Below, piece after piece: positions 1 through 7,801 of a stretch of 64,000 nucleotides of DNA. A program made the translations under genes and the position numbers. The notes beneath the pieces were generated by a model. That model searched no databases. It had not been told where the DNA came from and was given only the letters and a program-made list of their open reading frames with translations. Source of the stretch: Acinetobacter sedimenti (GTDB lineage: Bacteria; Pseudomonadota; Gammaproteobacteria; Pseudomonadales; Moraxellaceae). The stretch's first letter is position 1. Every line of letters starts with the position of its first letter. The DNA is taken from assembly GCF_022601685.1 (NCBI RefSeq), contig NZ_JAKUML010000003.1, positions 62,001 through 126,000 of the forward strand, in the 5' to 3' direction.

Positions 1-45
1 TTGATCGACACATGCACTTGGTGCAATCACTTTGATTTTCATCAT
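1..45 (-). CDS. LD-carboxypeptidase-like protein, N-terminal fragment
   Basis: Only the first 15 codons lie in the window; the gene runs off the left edge. Reading the minus strand from two adjacent ATG codons (first bases at 45 and 42) gives MMKIKVIAPSACVDQ. A hydrophobic strand followed by I-A-P-S at the very N-terminus is typical of peptidase family S66 (LD-carboxypeptidases such as LdcA, which trim murein tetrapeptides in recycling). The gene would be divergent from pntAA. The identification rests on very few residues and is tentative. Confidence 0.4.
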   Translation of the reverse strand, partial: MMKIKVIAPSACVDQ

Positions 46-699
46 CGCTACTCAGTAATGGATTGGTGCAGTGTGCCATATTTTATTGGCTAAAAGGTAT
101 TTAGTTAAAGATTCATCCGGAAGTGTTATGGCGAAAATAGTAGTTTGCTTTGCTGATAAAAAAACTCACGATCATGGTGCAATGAGTATAAAAAGCGTCT
201 AAAAAGCAACCTAAAGTAGAGAAACATCAAAAACAGAAATATAAAAATGGCTAATTTTAGAAGGTTTACAAAAAAGATGACTGCAAAGTTTATGTGTTTT
301 AAATTTTCATTAACTTATTAAATATCTATAAAAAACAATTGTTAAAGCTGATTTTGAAAGGTGTTGTATGGCATTTCAACTTTTTCACCTACAAGAAGGG
401 TGATCCTGACCATTGACAAAATATTCTAAGATTTAAAATTATTATTTGCATTTAAGTTATTGAAAATAAATAAGAAAAAATTAAATTTTTGAATATATTT
501 GACACAAATGTTTAAAGTGTTCCAAAAAAACGACTTCATTGAAATTTTATATATGGTATTTTTTATCGAAATAAAGGGTGGCAATTGCCAATTAAATCAT
601 ATTAAAATCGCAAACCAAATATGAATATGGGGGAAGTATCCTGTACTTATCCAGTATGGTTGATACTTTGACTAAGCAAAATTAGCTTGAGGAACGCTC
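46..699. other. Long AT-rich divergent intergenic region before pntAA
   Basis: About 650 bases separate the edge gene (minus) from pntAA (plus). The stretch is very AT-rich. I see only tiny ORFs (for example 24 codons from 128). An inverted repeat AAGTATC (634-640) / GATACTT (662-668) lies shortly before the pntAA start and would be in its leader. TTGACA-like hexamers occur at 413 and 499, but neither has a good -10 partner. Confidence 0.5.
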
Positions 700-1827
700 A
701 TGCAGATCGGAATCCCAACCGAAACCATCACGAGTGAAAACCGTGTGGCAGCGACACCAGAAACAGTAAAAAAGTTGACTTCAGCAGGTCATACCGTAGT
801 TGTACAACGTGGAGCAGGTGTAAAAGCTGCTTATGTTGACAGTGCGTATGAACAAGCAGGCGCAACCATTACCGACAATGCTTATCAAGGCAGCCAATTG
901 ATTTTGAAAATCCGTGCACCACAAGGTGACGAGATTGCACAAATCGAATCAGGCGCAAGTGTTGTTGCATCTTTTGACCCGTACCGTAATCCAGAGCTTG
1001 ATCGTTTTGCAACGCAAAACGTGTCTGCGTTTGCGCTTGAGTTATTGCCACGTACATTATCACGTGCGCAAAACATGGACGTATTGTCTTCTCAAGCCAA
1101 CTTGTCAGGTTATAAGTCTGTATTGCTTGCGGCGGCTGAATACCAACGTATGTTCCCAATGTTGATGACTGCGGCAGGTACAGTAAAACCTGCTCGTGTT
1201 GTAATCATGGGTGTAGGTGTTGCTGGCCTGCAAGCCATTGCAACTGCGAAGCGTCTTGGTGCCGTTGTTGAAGCGACTGATTTGCGCCCAACAGCAAAAG
1301 AGCAAGTAGAATCACTTGGTGGAAAATGGTTAGACGTGCCAATGTCGCCAGAAGAACAAGCTCGTGCCGATGAAGCTGCGAAGAACGGTTATGGTTGGAC
1401 ACCAGGTGAGCAGTACATCAAAGATCAAGCAGCAGTGGTGGATAAGGCTGTAGCGAACGCTGATATCGTGATTACCACAGCATTGTTACCAGGTCGTAAT
1501 GCGCCTCGTTTGGTTCATGGCGCAACGGTTGCCAAAATGAAACCAGGTTCAGTGATTCTAGACATGGCAGTGGAAACTGGCGGTAACGTCGAAGGTTCTG
1601 TAGTGAATGAAACAGTGACTACGGACAATGGTGTGAAGATTTTGGGTATTCCAAATATTCCATCAACTGTATCGACTGAAGCATCTGCGCTGTATGCACG
1701 TAATATTTTGAATTTTATTGATACTTTGTTTGATGAAAACAAAAACATCAAAATCGATCTTGACGATGAAATTCAAAAAGCATTATTGGTTACACATGGC
1801 GGCGAAGTGCTGCTCAAACGTGGTTAA
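700..1827 (+). CDS. pntAA: NAD(P) transhydrogenase, alpha subunit part 1 (NAD(H)-binding)
   Basis: Cytoplasmic domain I of the proton-translocating transhydrogenase, which passes hydride between NADH and NADP+ using the proton gradient. The 375 residues start with the family pattern MQIGIPTE, keep the SSQANLSGY segment near the NAD site, and carry a Rossmann loop GVGVAG at residues 171-176. The start is supported by GAGGAACGCTC just before the ATG. Length fits the split form, in which domain I is separate from the membrane part; the next gene 11 bases downstream supplies that part. First gene of a three-gene operon ending at the terminator near 3650. Confidence 0.95.
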   Translation: MQIGIPTETITSENRVAATPETVKKLTSAGHTVVVQRGAGVKAAYVDSAYEQAGATITDNAYQGSQLILKIRAPQGDEIAQIESGASVVASFDPYRNPELDRFATQNVSAFALELLPRTLSRAQNMDVLSSQANLSGYKSVLLAAAEYQRMFPMLMTAAGTVKPARVVIMGVGVAGLQAIATAKRLGAVVEATDLRPTAKEQVESLGGKWLDVPMSPEEQARADEAAKNGYGWTPGEQYIKDQAAVVDKAVANADIVITTALLPGRNAPRLVHGATVAKMKPGSVILDMAVETGGNVEGSVVNETVTTDNGVKILGIPNIPSTVSTEASALYARNILNFIDTLFDENKNIKIDLDDEIQKALLVTHGGEVLLKRG

Positions 1828-1838
1828 GGAGAGCTCTC

Positions 1839-2162
1839 ATGGTTGAAACGATTACAATTTTCGTCCTTGCCATCTTCGTAGGTTACTACGTCGTTTGGGG
1901 TGTTACGCCTGCTTTGCATACACCGTTGATGGCGGTCACCAATGCCTTGTCATCGATCATTATCGTTGGTGCAATGATTCAAACTGTCGGTCTACCTGCG
2001 ATCGGTGTTGATGGTACAGTGGCATTTCAAAGTATTAATGCAGTGAGCATCTTAGGTGCGATTGCGGTATTTCTTGCAAGTATTAACATTTTTGGTGGCT
2101 TCGCAGTGACTGCACGTATGCTAGAAATGTTTAAACCAAAGCAAAAGAAGAAAGAGGGCTAA
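1839..2162 (+). CDS. pntAB: NAD(P) transhydrogenase, alpha subunit part 2 (membrane)
   Basis: A 107-residue inner-membrane protein with three to four hydrophobic helices and a lysine-rich C-terminal end (KPKQKKK), matching the membrane tail of PntA in organisms where the alpha subunit is split. With PntB it forms domain II, the proton channel. An AAGGAGAG ribosome-binding site lies at 1826-1833, ahead of the ATG. It is 11 bases after pntAA and 3 bases before pntB, so the three genes are almost certainly co-transcribed and translationally coupled. Confidence 0.92.
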   Translation: MVETITIFVLAIFVGYYVVWGVTPALHTPLMAVTNALSSIIIVGAMIQTVGLPAIGVDGTVAFQSINAVSILGAIAVFLASINIFGGFAVTARMLEMFKPKQKKKEG

Positions 2163-2165
2163 TCC

Positions 2166-3611
2166 ATGGAATTTATTCGAGAGTATGCGGATTGGTTCTA
2201 CCTGATTGGTGCCGTCCTATTTATTTTGACTTTGCGTGGTTTGTCGGGTCCTAAGACTGCGATTCAAGGGAATCGCTACGGGATGATCGCAATGGCGATC
2301 GCTGTATTGACCACATTCTTTGTTGCAGATAATCCAGTAATTTGGATGATCGTTGGCGCAATGGTGCTTGGTGGTATCGTTGGTATTGCTCGTGCTCGAT
2401 CAGTGCCGATGACACAAATGCCCGAAACGGTTGCTTTAATGCACTCATTGGTCGGTTTGGCTGCGGTATTGATTGCCATTGCTGCGATCTTGCATAACAA
2501 CAAACTGCTTGAAATCGGTGCAGACGCATTGACTGCAAACAACATTAATTTCCACGCAATGAGCAAAGTGCATTTGTTCGAATTGTTTGTGGGTTGTTTT
2601 GTTGGTGCGATTACCTTTACTGCGTCAGTCTTTGCTTATGGTAAATTGGCTGCGAAGAAATGGGCAAAAACCATTTCAGGTGCATGGGTAAAACCTGTCC
2701 AAGCAATCATCTTTATTGCGATGTTGGCGTGCGGTTTCTACTTCTTTAGCACAGGCAATATGAATGCATTCTGGGCAATGACTGCATTGGCGTTAGTCTT
2801 CGGTTGGGTGTGGATTGCACCAGTCGGTGGCGGTGATATGCCAGTGGTTGTATCGCTATTGAACTCATTCTCTGGTTGGGCTGCGGCAGGTATTGGTTTT
2901 ACATTAGAAAACAATATGTTGATCGTTGCAGGCTCACTGGTTGGTTCATCAGGTGCGATTCTGTCTTACATCATGTGTAAAGCAATGAACCGCTCAATCA
3001 TCAATGTACTCTTTGGTGGTGCAATGGGTGGTGCGGTAGCGGCTTCTGCGGACCAAGGTGAACAAGTCCAACGTAACTATCGTTCAGGCTCAGCAGATGA
3101 TGCAGGCTTCTTGATGTCGAATGCGGATAGCGTGGTGATCGTACCGGGCTATGGTATGGCGCAAGGTCGTGCACAAAACGCAGTGAAAGAATTGTGTGAA
3201 ATTCTAAAAGAGCAAGGTGTAAAAGTACGTTTTGCGATTCACCCTGTAGCAGGTCGTATGCCTGGTCATATGAACGTCTTGCTTGCAGAAGCTGATGTAG
3301 CTTATGAAGACATCTTGGAAATGGACGAGATCAACTCTGATTTTCCTGCGACTGATGTGGTGCTGGTTATTGGTGCGAACGACGTTGTAAACCCATCTGC
3401 AAAAGACGATCCAAGCTCACCGATCTACGGTATGCCGATTCTTGAAGCACATAGAGCACGTACGATCATGGTGATCAAGCGTTCGATGGCGACAGGTTAT
3501 GCAGGTTTGGACAATGACTTGTTCTATAACGAAAAAACCATGATGATCTTCGGTGATGCCAAGAAAGTTGTTGAAGATATGACTAAAGCAATCAATGGTA
3601 CAGGTCACTAA
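2166..3611 (+). CDS. pntB: NAD(P) transhydrogenase, beta subunit
   Basis: 481 residues, the usual PntB length. The N-terminal part (about residues 1-280) is a series of membrane helices that share the proton pathway with PntAB. The C-terminal domain III binds NADP(H): it contains VPGYGMAQGRAQ from residue 326, then HPVAGRMPGHMNVLLAEA and VIGANDVVNP, all characteristic of the family. It supplies NADPH for biosynthesis. Last gene of the pnt operon, followed 40 bases later by a strong hairpin terminator. Confidence 0.96.
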   Translation: MEFIREYADWFYLIGAVLFILTLRGLSGPKTAIQGNRYGMIAMAIAVLTTFFVADNPVIWMIVGAMVLGGIVGIARARSVPMTQMPETVALMHSLVGLAAVLIAIAAILHNNKLLEIGADALTANNINFHAMSKVHLFELFVGCFVGAITFTASVFAYGKLAAKKWAKTISGAWVKPVQAIIFIAMLACGFYFFSTGNMNAFWAMTALALVFGWVWIAPVGGGDMPVVVSLLNSFSGWAAAGIGFTLENNMLIVAGSLVGSSGAILSYIMCKAMNRSIINVLFGGAMGGAVAASADQGEQVQRNYRSGSADDAGFLMSNADSVVIVPGYGMAQGRAQNAVKELCEILKEQGVKVRFAIHPVAGRMPGHMNVLLAEADVAYEDILEMDEINSDFPATDVVLVIGANDVVNPSAKDDPSSPIYGMPILEAHRARTIMVIKRSMATGYAGLDNDLFYNEKTMMIFGDAKKVVEDMTKAINGTGH

Positions 3612-3649
3612 GCCGAATCCAAAGATTAAATCTTTATTGATTGCGTATT

Positions 3650-3677
3650 AAAAAACCACCTTCGGGTGGTTTTTTTA
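3650..3677 (+). terminator. Rho-independent terminator of the pnt operon
   Basis: Perfect stem AAAACCACC / GGTGGTTTT around a TTCG tetraloop, followed by a T run. It lies between pntB (plus) and the convergent SDR gene (minus), and the A run on the left side would let it act in both directions. Confidence 0.9.
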
Positions 3678-3716
3678 TTGACACAGTAAAATCTGGCTGA
3701 ATGGGCAATGTCATGA

Positions 3717-4550
3717 TTAAAGATATGGGCTAACCATTTCCATCGACTGCATATACAGACGTTCAGCCAAGCCTTTATTTGTGGCATGACGAGATTGCCA
3801 ATTTGGCATATGTGCACTGACATATTCGCCGTTTTTATTTTCCCACTCTACACTAATCGCCATGTCTTCGATAAGCTTAGCAGGTATAGATGTTGGTACT
3901 AAACCAAGTTGTAATGCTTTATGTGCCAAAGTTGGAAGCTCACGATAAATATCAGAATCTACGCCGCCGGGATGTAGAGCATTGTTGGTAATCGTGCTTC
4001 CCGCCAACTGGCGAGCTAATTCATGGCTAAAGAGTAAATTGGCAAGTTTCGACTGTCCGTAGAAGTACAAAGGGTTATACAGTCCTTCGCCGTGAAAGGT
4101 CTTTGGTTTGATATTGCCCATCCAATGTGCAATTGATGCAAGATGAATAATCCGAGCTTTGGGTGCATTAGATAATACGGGTAGTAGCTTATGAGTGAAT
4201 AGGAAATGCCCTAGATAATTCACACCAAATTGTTGTTCAAAACCATCTTGGGTAAGTTGTTTTGATTTGGCGAACAACCCTGCATTATTGATTAATACAT
4301 CCAGTGCGCCATACTGCTCGGCGATATCATTTGCAGACTGCTGAACTGATTCAAGACTGTTGAGGTCAAGCGTTACGATGTCAACCTGACCTTGTCCGAG
4401 CGTTTGGAGTCGCACTTGAGCAGTTTTAGCTTTATCGGCATTTCTGCACGCTAGAATGACATGCTGATCTTGTTTGACGAGACGTTCAGCTGTTGCGTAG
4501 CCGATACCAGTATTGGCACCTGTGATGAGAATTTTCAAGAGCGACTCCAT
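3717..4550 (-). CDS. Short-chain dehydrogenase/reductase (SDR)
   Basis: NAD(P)-dependent oxidoreductase of the classical SDR family, substrate unknown. From the ATG at 4550 the protein has 277 residues with the cofactor motif TGANTGIG at 10-17, the structural NNAG motif, and the catalytic pair in YGQSK (Tyr164, Lys168). It resembles the retinol-dehydrogenase/WWOX-like branch (HPGGVDSDIY after the active site). An upstream ATG at 4616 would add 22 residues, but the SDR fold begins just after the inner start, so I prefer 4550. Single gene convergent with pntB. Confidence 0.85.
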   Translation of the reverse strand: MESLLKILITGANTGIGYATAERLVKQDQHVILACRNADKAKTAQVRLQTLGQGQVDIVTLDLNSLESVQQSANDIAEQYGALDVLINNAGLFAKSKQLTQDGFEQQFGVNYLGHFLFTHKLLPVLSNAPKARIIHLASIAHWMGNIKPKTFHGEGLYNPLYFYGQSKLANLLFSHELARQLAGSTITNNALHPGGVDSDIYRELPTLAHKALQLGLVPTSIPAKLIEDMAISVEWENKNGEYVSAHMPNWQSRHATNKGLAERLYMQSMEMVSPYL

Positions 4551-4763
4551 GGTAAAAAATAGGAATATTATTGTTTTGCCTGAGCGAGCATATAGTGCAA
4601 CAAATCTGACAATCATTCATGTCAAATTCGATAAAATATGTGAAAAAATGTTTAATTATAAAATTGAAATATAAATATCAAAGTGTGATAAAAGGCACGA
4701 AAATAATAGTTTATGTAAAATAAATTCAAGCATATGATTTTTATGAAATAATTCCACCAAAGT

Positions 4764-4779
4764 TGGCATTAAGCTTGCA
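4764..4779 (+). promoter_or_regulatory. Sigma-54 (-24/-12) promoter of amt
   Basis: TGGCAT-TAAGC-TTGCA matches the sigma-54 consensus TGGCAC-N5-TTGCW with one mismatch. The invariant GG (4765-4766) and GC (4777-4778) are exactly 12 bases apart. Transcription would start near 4790, giving a leader of about 28 bases before the amt ATG. Ammonium transporter genes are commonly sigma-54/NtrC-dependent. I did not find a clear NtrC dyad upstream, where the sequence is AT-rich. Confidence 0.75.
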
Positions 4780-4817
4780 TTTGCATTTTCCATATTTATT
4801 TTAATCTGGGGTTTTTA

Positions 4818-6140
4818 ATGAAAAAGTATCTCTCATTGATCTTATTACTTTTTCCAATTTTGGTTCATGCGGAAAATGAAGTGCAAATCTCTAATGCTGA
4901 ACTAAAACTCATGATTGATAGTGCGTGGGTTGTACTATGCGGTGTGCTTGTATTCTTTATGCAGGCAGGTTTTGCGCTAATCGAAAGCGGTACAGTACGT
5001 AGTAAAAATACCGTCAATGTCTTGATGAAAAACTACATAGATGCCTGTGTGGGTGGTCTAGTTTTTTGGCTCATCGGCTTCGGTTTAATGTTTGGTGTGA
5101 ATCCAACTGGTTGGGTTGGTTTAAGCCATTTTGCACCAAATAGCTTGGACGGTTGGCACTGGACGATGTTGTTTTTCCAAATGATGTTTGCAGCAACGGC
5201 AACTACCATTGCCAGTGGTGCAATGGCTGAGCGGATTCATTTCATCGGCTATATCGTTTGCACCATATTTGTCAGTGCACTGATCTATCCAATCTTCGGT
5301 AGTTGGGCGTGGGGAAGCTTATTTGAAGGTGCGGGTTGGCTCAAGTCGATGGGCTTTATCGACTTTGCAGGCTCAACAGTGGTGCATTCGATCGGTGGTT
5401 GGGTGGCATTGGCAGGGGTGATCATTCTTGGACCACGCTTAGGGCGGTTTGGTCGTGATGGCAAACCGCATCATATTCCAGGACATAACCTTTCATTGGT
5501 GGCGCTTGGTGGCTTTATTTTATGGCTATCGTGGTTTGGATTTAACGCAGGCTCAACCGTCGCAGCAGATGTGAGCATCGGTAAAATCGCACTGAATACA
5601 CACCTTGCTGCATGCGCAAGTGCGGTGGCATATATGTTGTTGGCACTAATCCGTGGCAAAGCCATTTTGCTGACCATGACCATTAACGCTTCACTGGGTG
5701 GTTTGGTTGCGATCACTGCAGGCTGTGCCACGATGTCGCCATTATTCTCAATCATCACAGGTTTGGTTGCTGGTGTTGTTGTGACATTTTTACCGATGCT
5801 TCTTGAGAAGTTAAAAATTGATGATGCAGTCGATGCTTTCACCGTCCATACAGGTTGTGGTATTTGGGGGACGTTGGCGGCAGGTTATTTCCTAGAAACA
5901 GATATGTTTAACCTCTCTCAACTTGGTGTGCAAGCAATCGGCGTAGGTGCGGCAGCAGTGTGGGGCTTTGGTACAGCGTTGGTGATGTTTTGGGTCATGG
6001 ACAAAGTGCTTGGTGGACTGCGTGTGTCGAAACAGCATGAGCAACGTGGCTTGGACTATACCGAACATGCGGAATTGTCCTACCCAGAATTTCAACAAGA
6101 TGTGCTTGCAGATTTAGACGAAATCACCAAGCGACATTAA
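4818..6140 (+). CDS. amt: Ammonium transporter
   Basis: Inner-membrane ammonia/ammonium channel of the Amt/MEP/Rh family, 440 residues. An N-terminal signal peptide ending near residue 19 (FPILVHA) is followed by about eleven helices. The twin pore histidines are visible as His190 (VVHSIGG) and His344 (TVHTGCGIWG), with conserved FNAGS between them. Amt proteins are normally controlled by a PII protein (GlnK), but no glnK lies beside this gene. Expression probably responds to nitrogen limitation through the sigma-54 promoter just upstream. The following gene starts about 95 bases downstream on the same strand. Confidence 0.95.
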   Translation: MKKYLSLILLLFPILVHAENEVQISNAELKLMIDSAWVVLCGVLVFFMQAGFALIESGTVRSKNTVNVLMKNYIDACVGGLVFWLIGFGLMFGVNPTGWVGLSHFAPNSLDGWHWTMLFFQMMFAATATTIASGAMAERIHFIGYIVCTIFVSALIYPIFGSWAWGSLFEGAGWLKSMGFIDFAGSTVVHSIGGWVALAGVIILGPRLGRFGRDGKPHHIPGHNLSLVALGGFILWLSWFGFNAGSTVAADVSIGKIALNTHLAACASAVAYMLLALIRGKAILLTMTINASLGGLVAITAGCATMSPLFSIITGLVAGVVVTFLPMLLEKLKIDDAVDAFTVHTGCGIWGTLAAGYFLETDMFNLSQLGVQAIGVGAAAVWGFGTALVMFWVMDKVLGGLRVSKQHEQRGLDYTEHAELSYPEFQQDVLADLDEITKRH

Positions 6141-6234
6141 TTGTTGAGCCTTTTTAAAAGCGTAAATCAGATCAATTGCAAAAGTGTGGATGATCAAACG
6201 CCATTCACACTGCATCGAATTAGGAATTGGAAAA

Positions 6235-6906
6235 ATGGGTTGGACTATGACTTTGGATAATGATCAGCGTAGTATCGTGCAGCGTATACTCGCCAAATAT
6301 TTGGATGGACAGGCTCTCGATCAGGCGGTGGAATTGTGGCGCTATCAATACAGCAAAAAACCTTTGCAAGAGTTGAATTATTTTGTTTTTGAAATTGCAA
6401 ATAGTTCAGAGTTGCGCAGTAGCCGAAAGCAGATTGTGCATGATCTTCAACATGGCTTAGAACTTGACGTACAGCAAAATTTAAACCATGAGCCAATCCC
6501 GCAGTCCTCGCCACAAAAAACTCTAGCCACTGTATCTAGTAATAATACTCAGCCTCATCACGATGGAATAATTAAGACTGCAGATCAAATCGCAATCAAC
6601 GAATTATTTCAGCAGTTACTTCAATCCTTGAAAGGGCAAAGTGAATTGATTGTCGTGCTACAAGAGCATCTGCAAGGTAGTCAAATCACACCGCAATATC
6701 AGCATGCGTTTATTCATTATGTGCAAACAGGAGAAGGCTTGGTTGAGCAGTTTTATCTCAAGGACGTATTACGTCAGGTGATTAATACCTTGTATACGGT
6801 GATGTGTGATTATTTTGGACCGATGAAATCAGATCGCTATATGGCGCAAGCCGTGGCACAGATTGATCAGCAGTATCCTGCAGTGATGATTAAGCAGTAT
6901 TTGTAA
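6235..6906 (+). CDS. Hypothetical protein downstream of amt
   Basis: 223 residues from the ATG at 6235, which has a GGAATTGGAAAA sequence just ahead; a GTG at 6184 would add 17 residues. No signal peptide or membrane helix is seen. The N-terminal 80 residues look helical and charged, then a Gln/Ser/Thr-rich linker (about 95-130) leads to a second helical region ending in PAVMIKQYL. I do not recognise a domain. It is co-directional with amt, may share its promoter, and ends at a strong terminator at 6975. Confidence 0.7.
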   Translation: MGWTMTLDNDQRSIVQRILAKYLDGQALDQAVELWRYQYSKKPLQELNYFVFEIANSSELRSSRKQIVHDLQHGLELDVQQNLNHEPIPQSSPQKTLATVSSNNTQPHHDGIIKTADQIAINELFQQLLQSLKGQSELIVVLQEHLQGSQITPQYQHAFIHYVQTGEGLVEQFYLKDVLRQVINTLYTVMCDYFGPMKSDRYMAQAVAQIDQQYPAVMIKQYL

Positions 6907-6974
6907 TTAACTTTTCAAGTGATTGGAAGCTTAGCTTGCCAATAAGTTGAAATTCAAAATTTGGATTTTCAAAT

Positions 6975-7012
6975 AAAAAAAGCGACGAACTGATTAAAGT
7001 GTCGTCGCTTTT
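6975..7012. terminator. Bidirectional terminator
   Basis: Stem AAAAGCGACGA (6978-6988) / TCGTCGCTTTT (7002-7012) between the plus-strand gene ending at 6906 and the minus-strand rsfS ending at 7042; the flanking A and T runs suit termination from both sides. Confidence 0.85.
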
Positions 7013-7041
7013 AGATACTGAAAGCTAAAATAAATAACTGC

Positions 7042-7446
7042 TTAGCTAAACTGTTCTGTAACAGCTTCAGTGCGCCATAGGCTTTCAAGATCGTAAAACT
7101 TACGTGCGGTTGGTAACATCACGTGTACCACAACGATGCCAAGATCAATCAAAATCCACTCGGCATCACGCTCACCTTCAACGCCGATCGGGCGGAAGCC
7201 AGCTTTTCTTGCTTCTTCTGCGACATTGTCGGCAAGTGCTTTGACGTGACGAGTTGATGTGCCACTCGCAATAACGATGGCATCAGATACACTGCTGATA
7301 GTTGAAACATCGAATTGAATAATATCTTTTGCTTTGACATCAAGTAGTGCATCTTGCACGACTTGTAAACAACTTTGAACTTGTGAAGATTTGGAAGTGA
7401 GAGAGTCAACAACATTGTTTGATGTGGGCGACGGTTCGATATTCAT
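7042..7446 (-). CDS. rsfS: Ribosomal silencing factor RsfS
   Basis: RsfS (Iojap/YbeB family) binds ribosomal protein L14 and blocks joining of the two subunits in starvation. The conserved core is present: DVKAKDIIQFDV, SDAIVIASGTSTRHV, GERDAEWILIDLG and VVHVMLP, ending with YDLESLWR. I choose the ATG at 7446 (134 residues), with an AGGA element upstream; a GTG at 7476 would add 10 residues. In many genomes rsfS sits with nadD, holA or rlmH; here none of these is adjacent and pta lies upstream. Confidence 0.93.
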   Translation of the reverse strand: MNIEPSPTSNNVVDSLTSKSSQVQSCLQVVQDALLDVKAKDIIQFDVSTISSVSDAIVIASGTSTRHVKALADNVAEEARKAGFRPIGVEGERDAEWILIDLGIVVVHVMLPTARKFYDLESLWRTEAVTEQFS

Positions 7447-7560
7447 GGGTGATGAAAAATCCTGAAATTGAGTCACTATCCACTATAAGGGCATTGCGGT
7501 GAAAAATCAATTCAACAATATTGACTATTAATTCAACATTTATTCATCTTTTTGATAAGC

Positions 7561-7593
7561 CATCATGCTGATCGAGCGCGAATCAGCATGATG
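7561..7593. repeat. Perfect 12-bp inverted repeat upstream of rsfS
   Basis: CATCATGCTGAT (7561-7572) and ATCAGCATGATG (7582-7593) flank a 9-base centre, CGAGCGCGA. No T run follows on either strand, so it does not look like a terminator. It sits about 115 bases ahead of the rsfS start on the transcribed strand and could be a protein-binding site or an RNA hairpin in a leader. Confidence 0.7.
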
Positions 7594-7686
7594 TGTAAAA
7601 TTTTTAAACTCTCTAACTTCAATACTTCATGCAGTTTTTGAAGTTTTTTGAGATTCACTATTGTTGATCACTTAAGCCTTAAAAGC

Positions 7687-7722
7687 ACAAAAATCGCTTT
7701 CGCAAGCGAAAGCGATTTTTGT
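7687..7722. terminator. Terminator hairpin downstream of pta
   Basis: ACAAAAATCGCTTTCG and its complement CGAAAGCGATTTTTGT form a stem of about 15 pairs around CAAG-type loop bases, with T runs on both strands. It lies 80 bases past the pta stop codon and probably ends the ackA-pta transcript. Confidence 0.8.
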
Positions 7723-7729
7723 GTGGCAC

Positions 7730-7751
7730 TTGGAGGGCTGTCGCCCTCCAA
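7730..7751. repeat. Second hairpin next to the pta terminator
   Basis: TTGGAGGGC (7730-7738) pairs perfectly with GCCCTCCAA (7743-7751) around TGTC, just 8 bases from the larger hairpin. It is GC-rich and has no T run. It could be part of a tandem terminator or a dispersed repeat unit; a genome-wide search would decide. Confidence 0.6.
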
Positions 7752-7801
7752 ACCTCCCTTCTTAAAATCAATAACTTAAAAATTGCCCGAAGTATAATAA
7801 A

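Noticed and set aside
2-58. Plus-strand frame reading STHALGAITLIFIIATQ then stop, resembling the end of a membrane protein.
   Set aside because: The codon just before it is TGA in the same frame, so it cannot be the tail of an upstream gene; the minus-strand reading is more convincing.
128-202. 24-codon frame with GGAAG upstream (MAKIVVCFADKKTHDHG...).
   Set aside because: Very short, in AT-rich intergenic sequence, with no similarity I recognise.
413-442. TTGACA plus AATTAT with an 18-base spacer as a pntAA promoter.
   Set aside because: The -10 is poor, and the leader would be about 250 bases; other AT-rich hexamers fit equally well.
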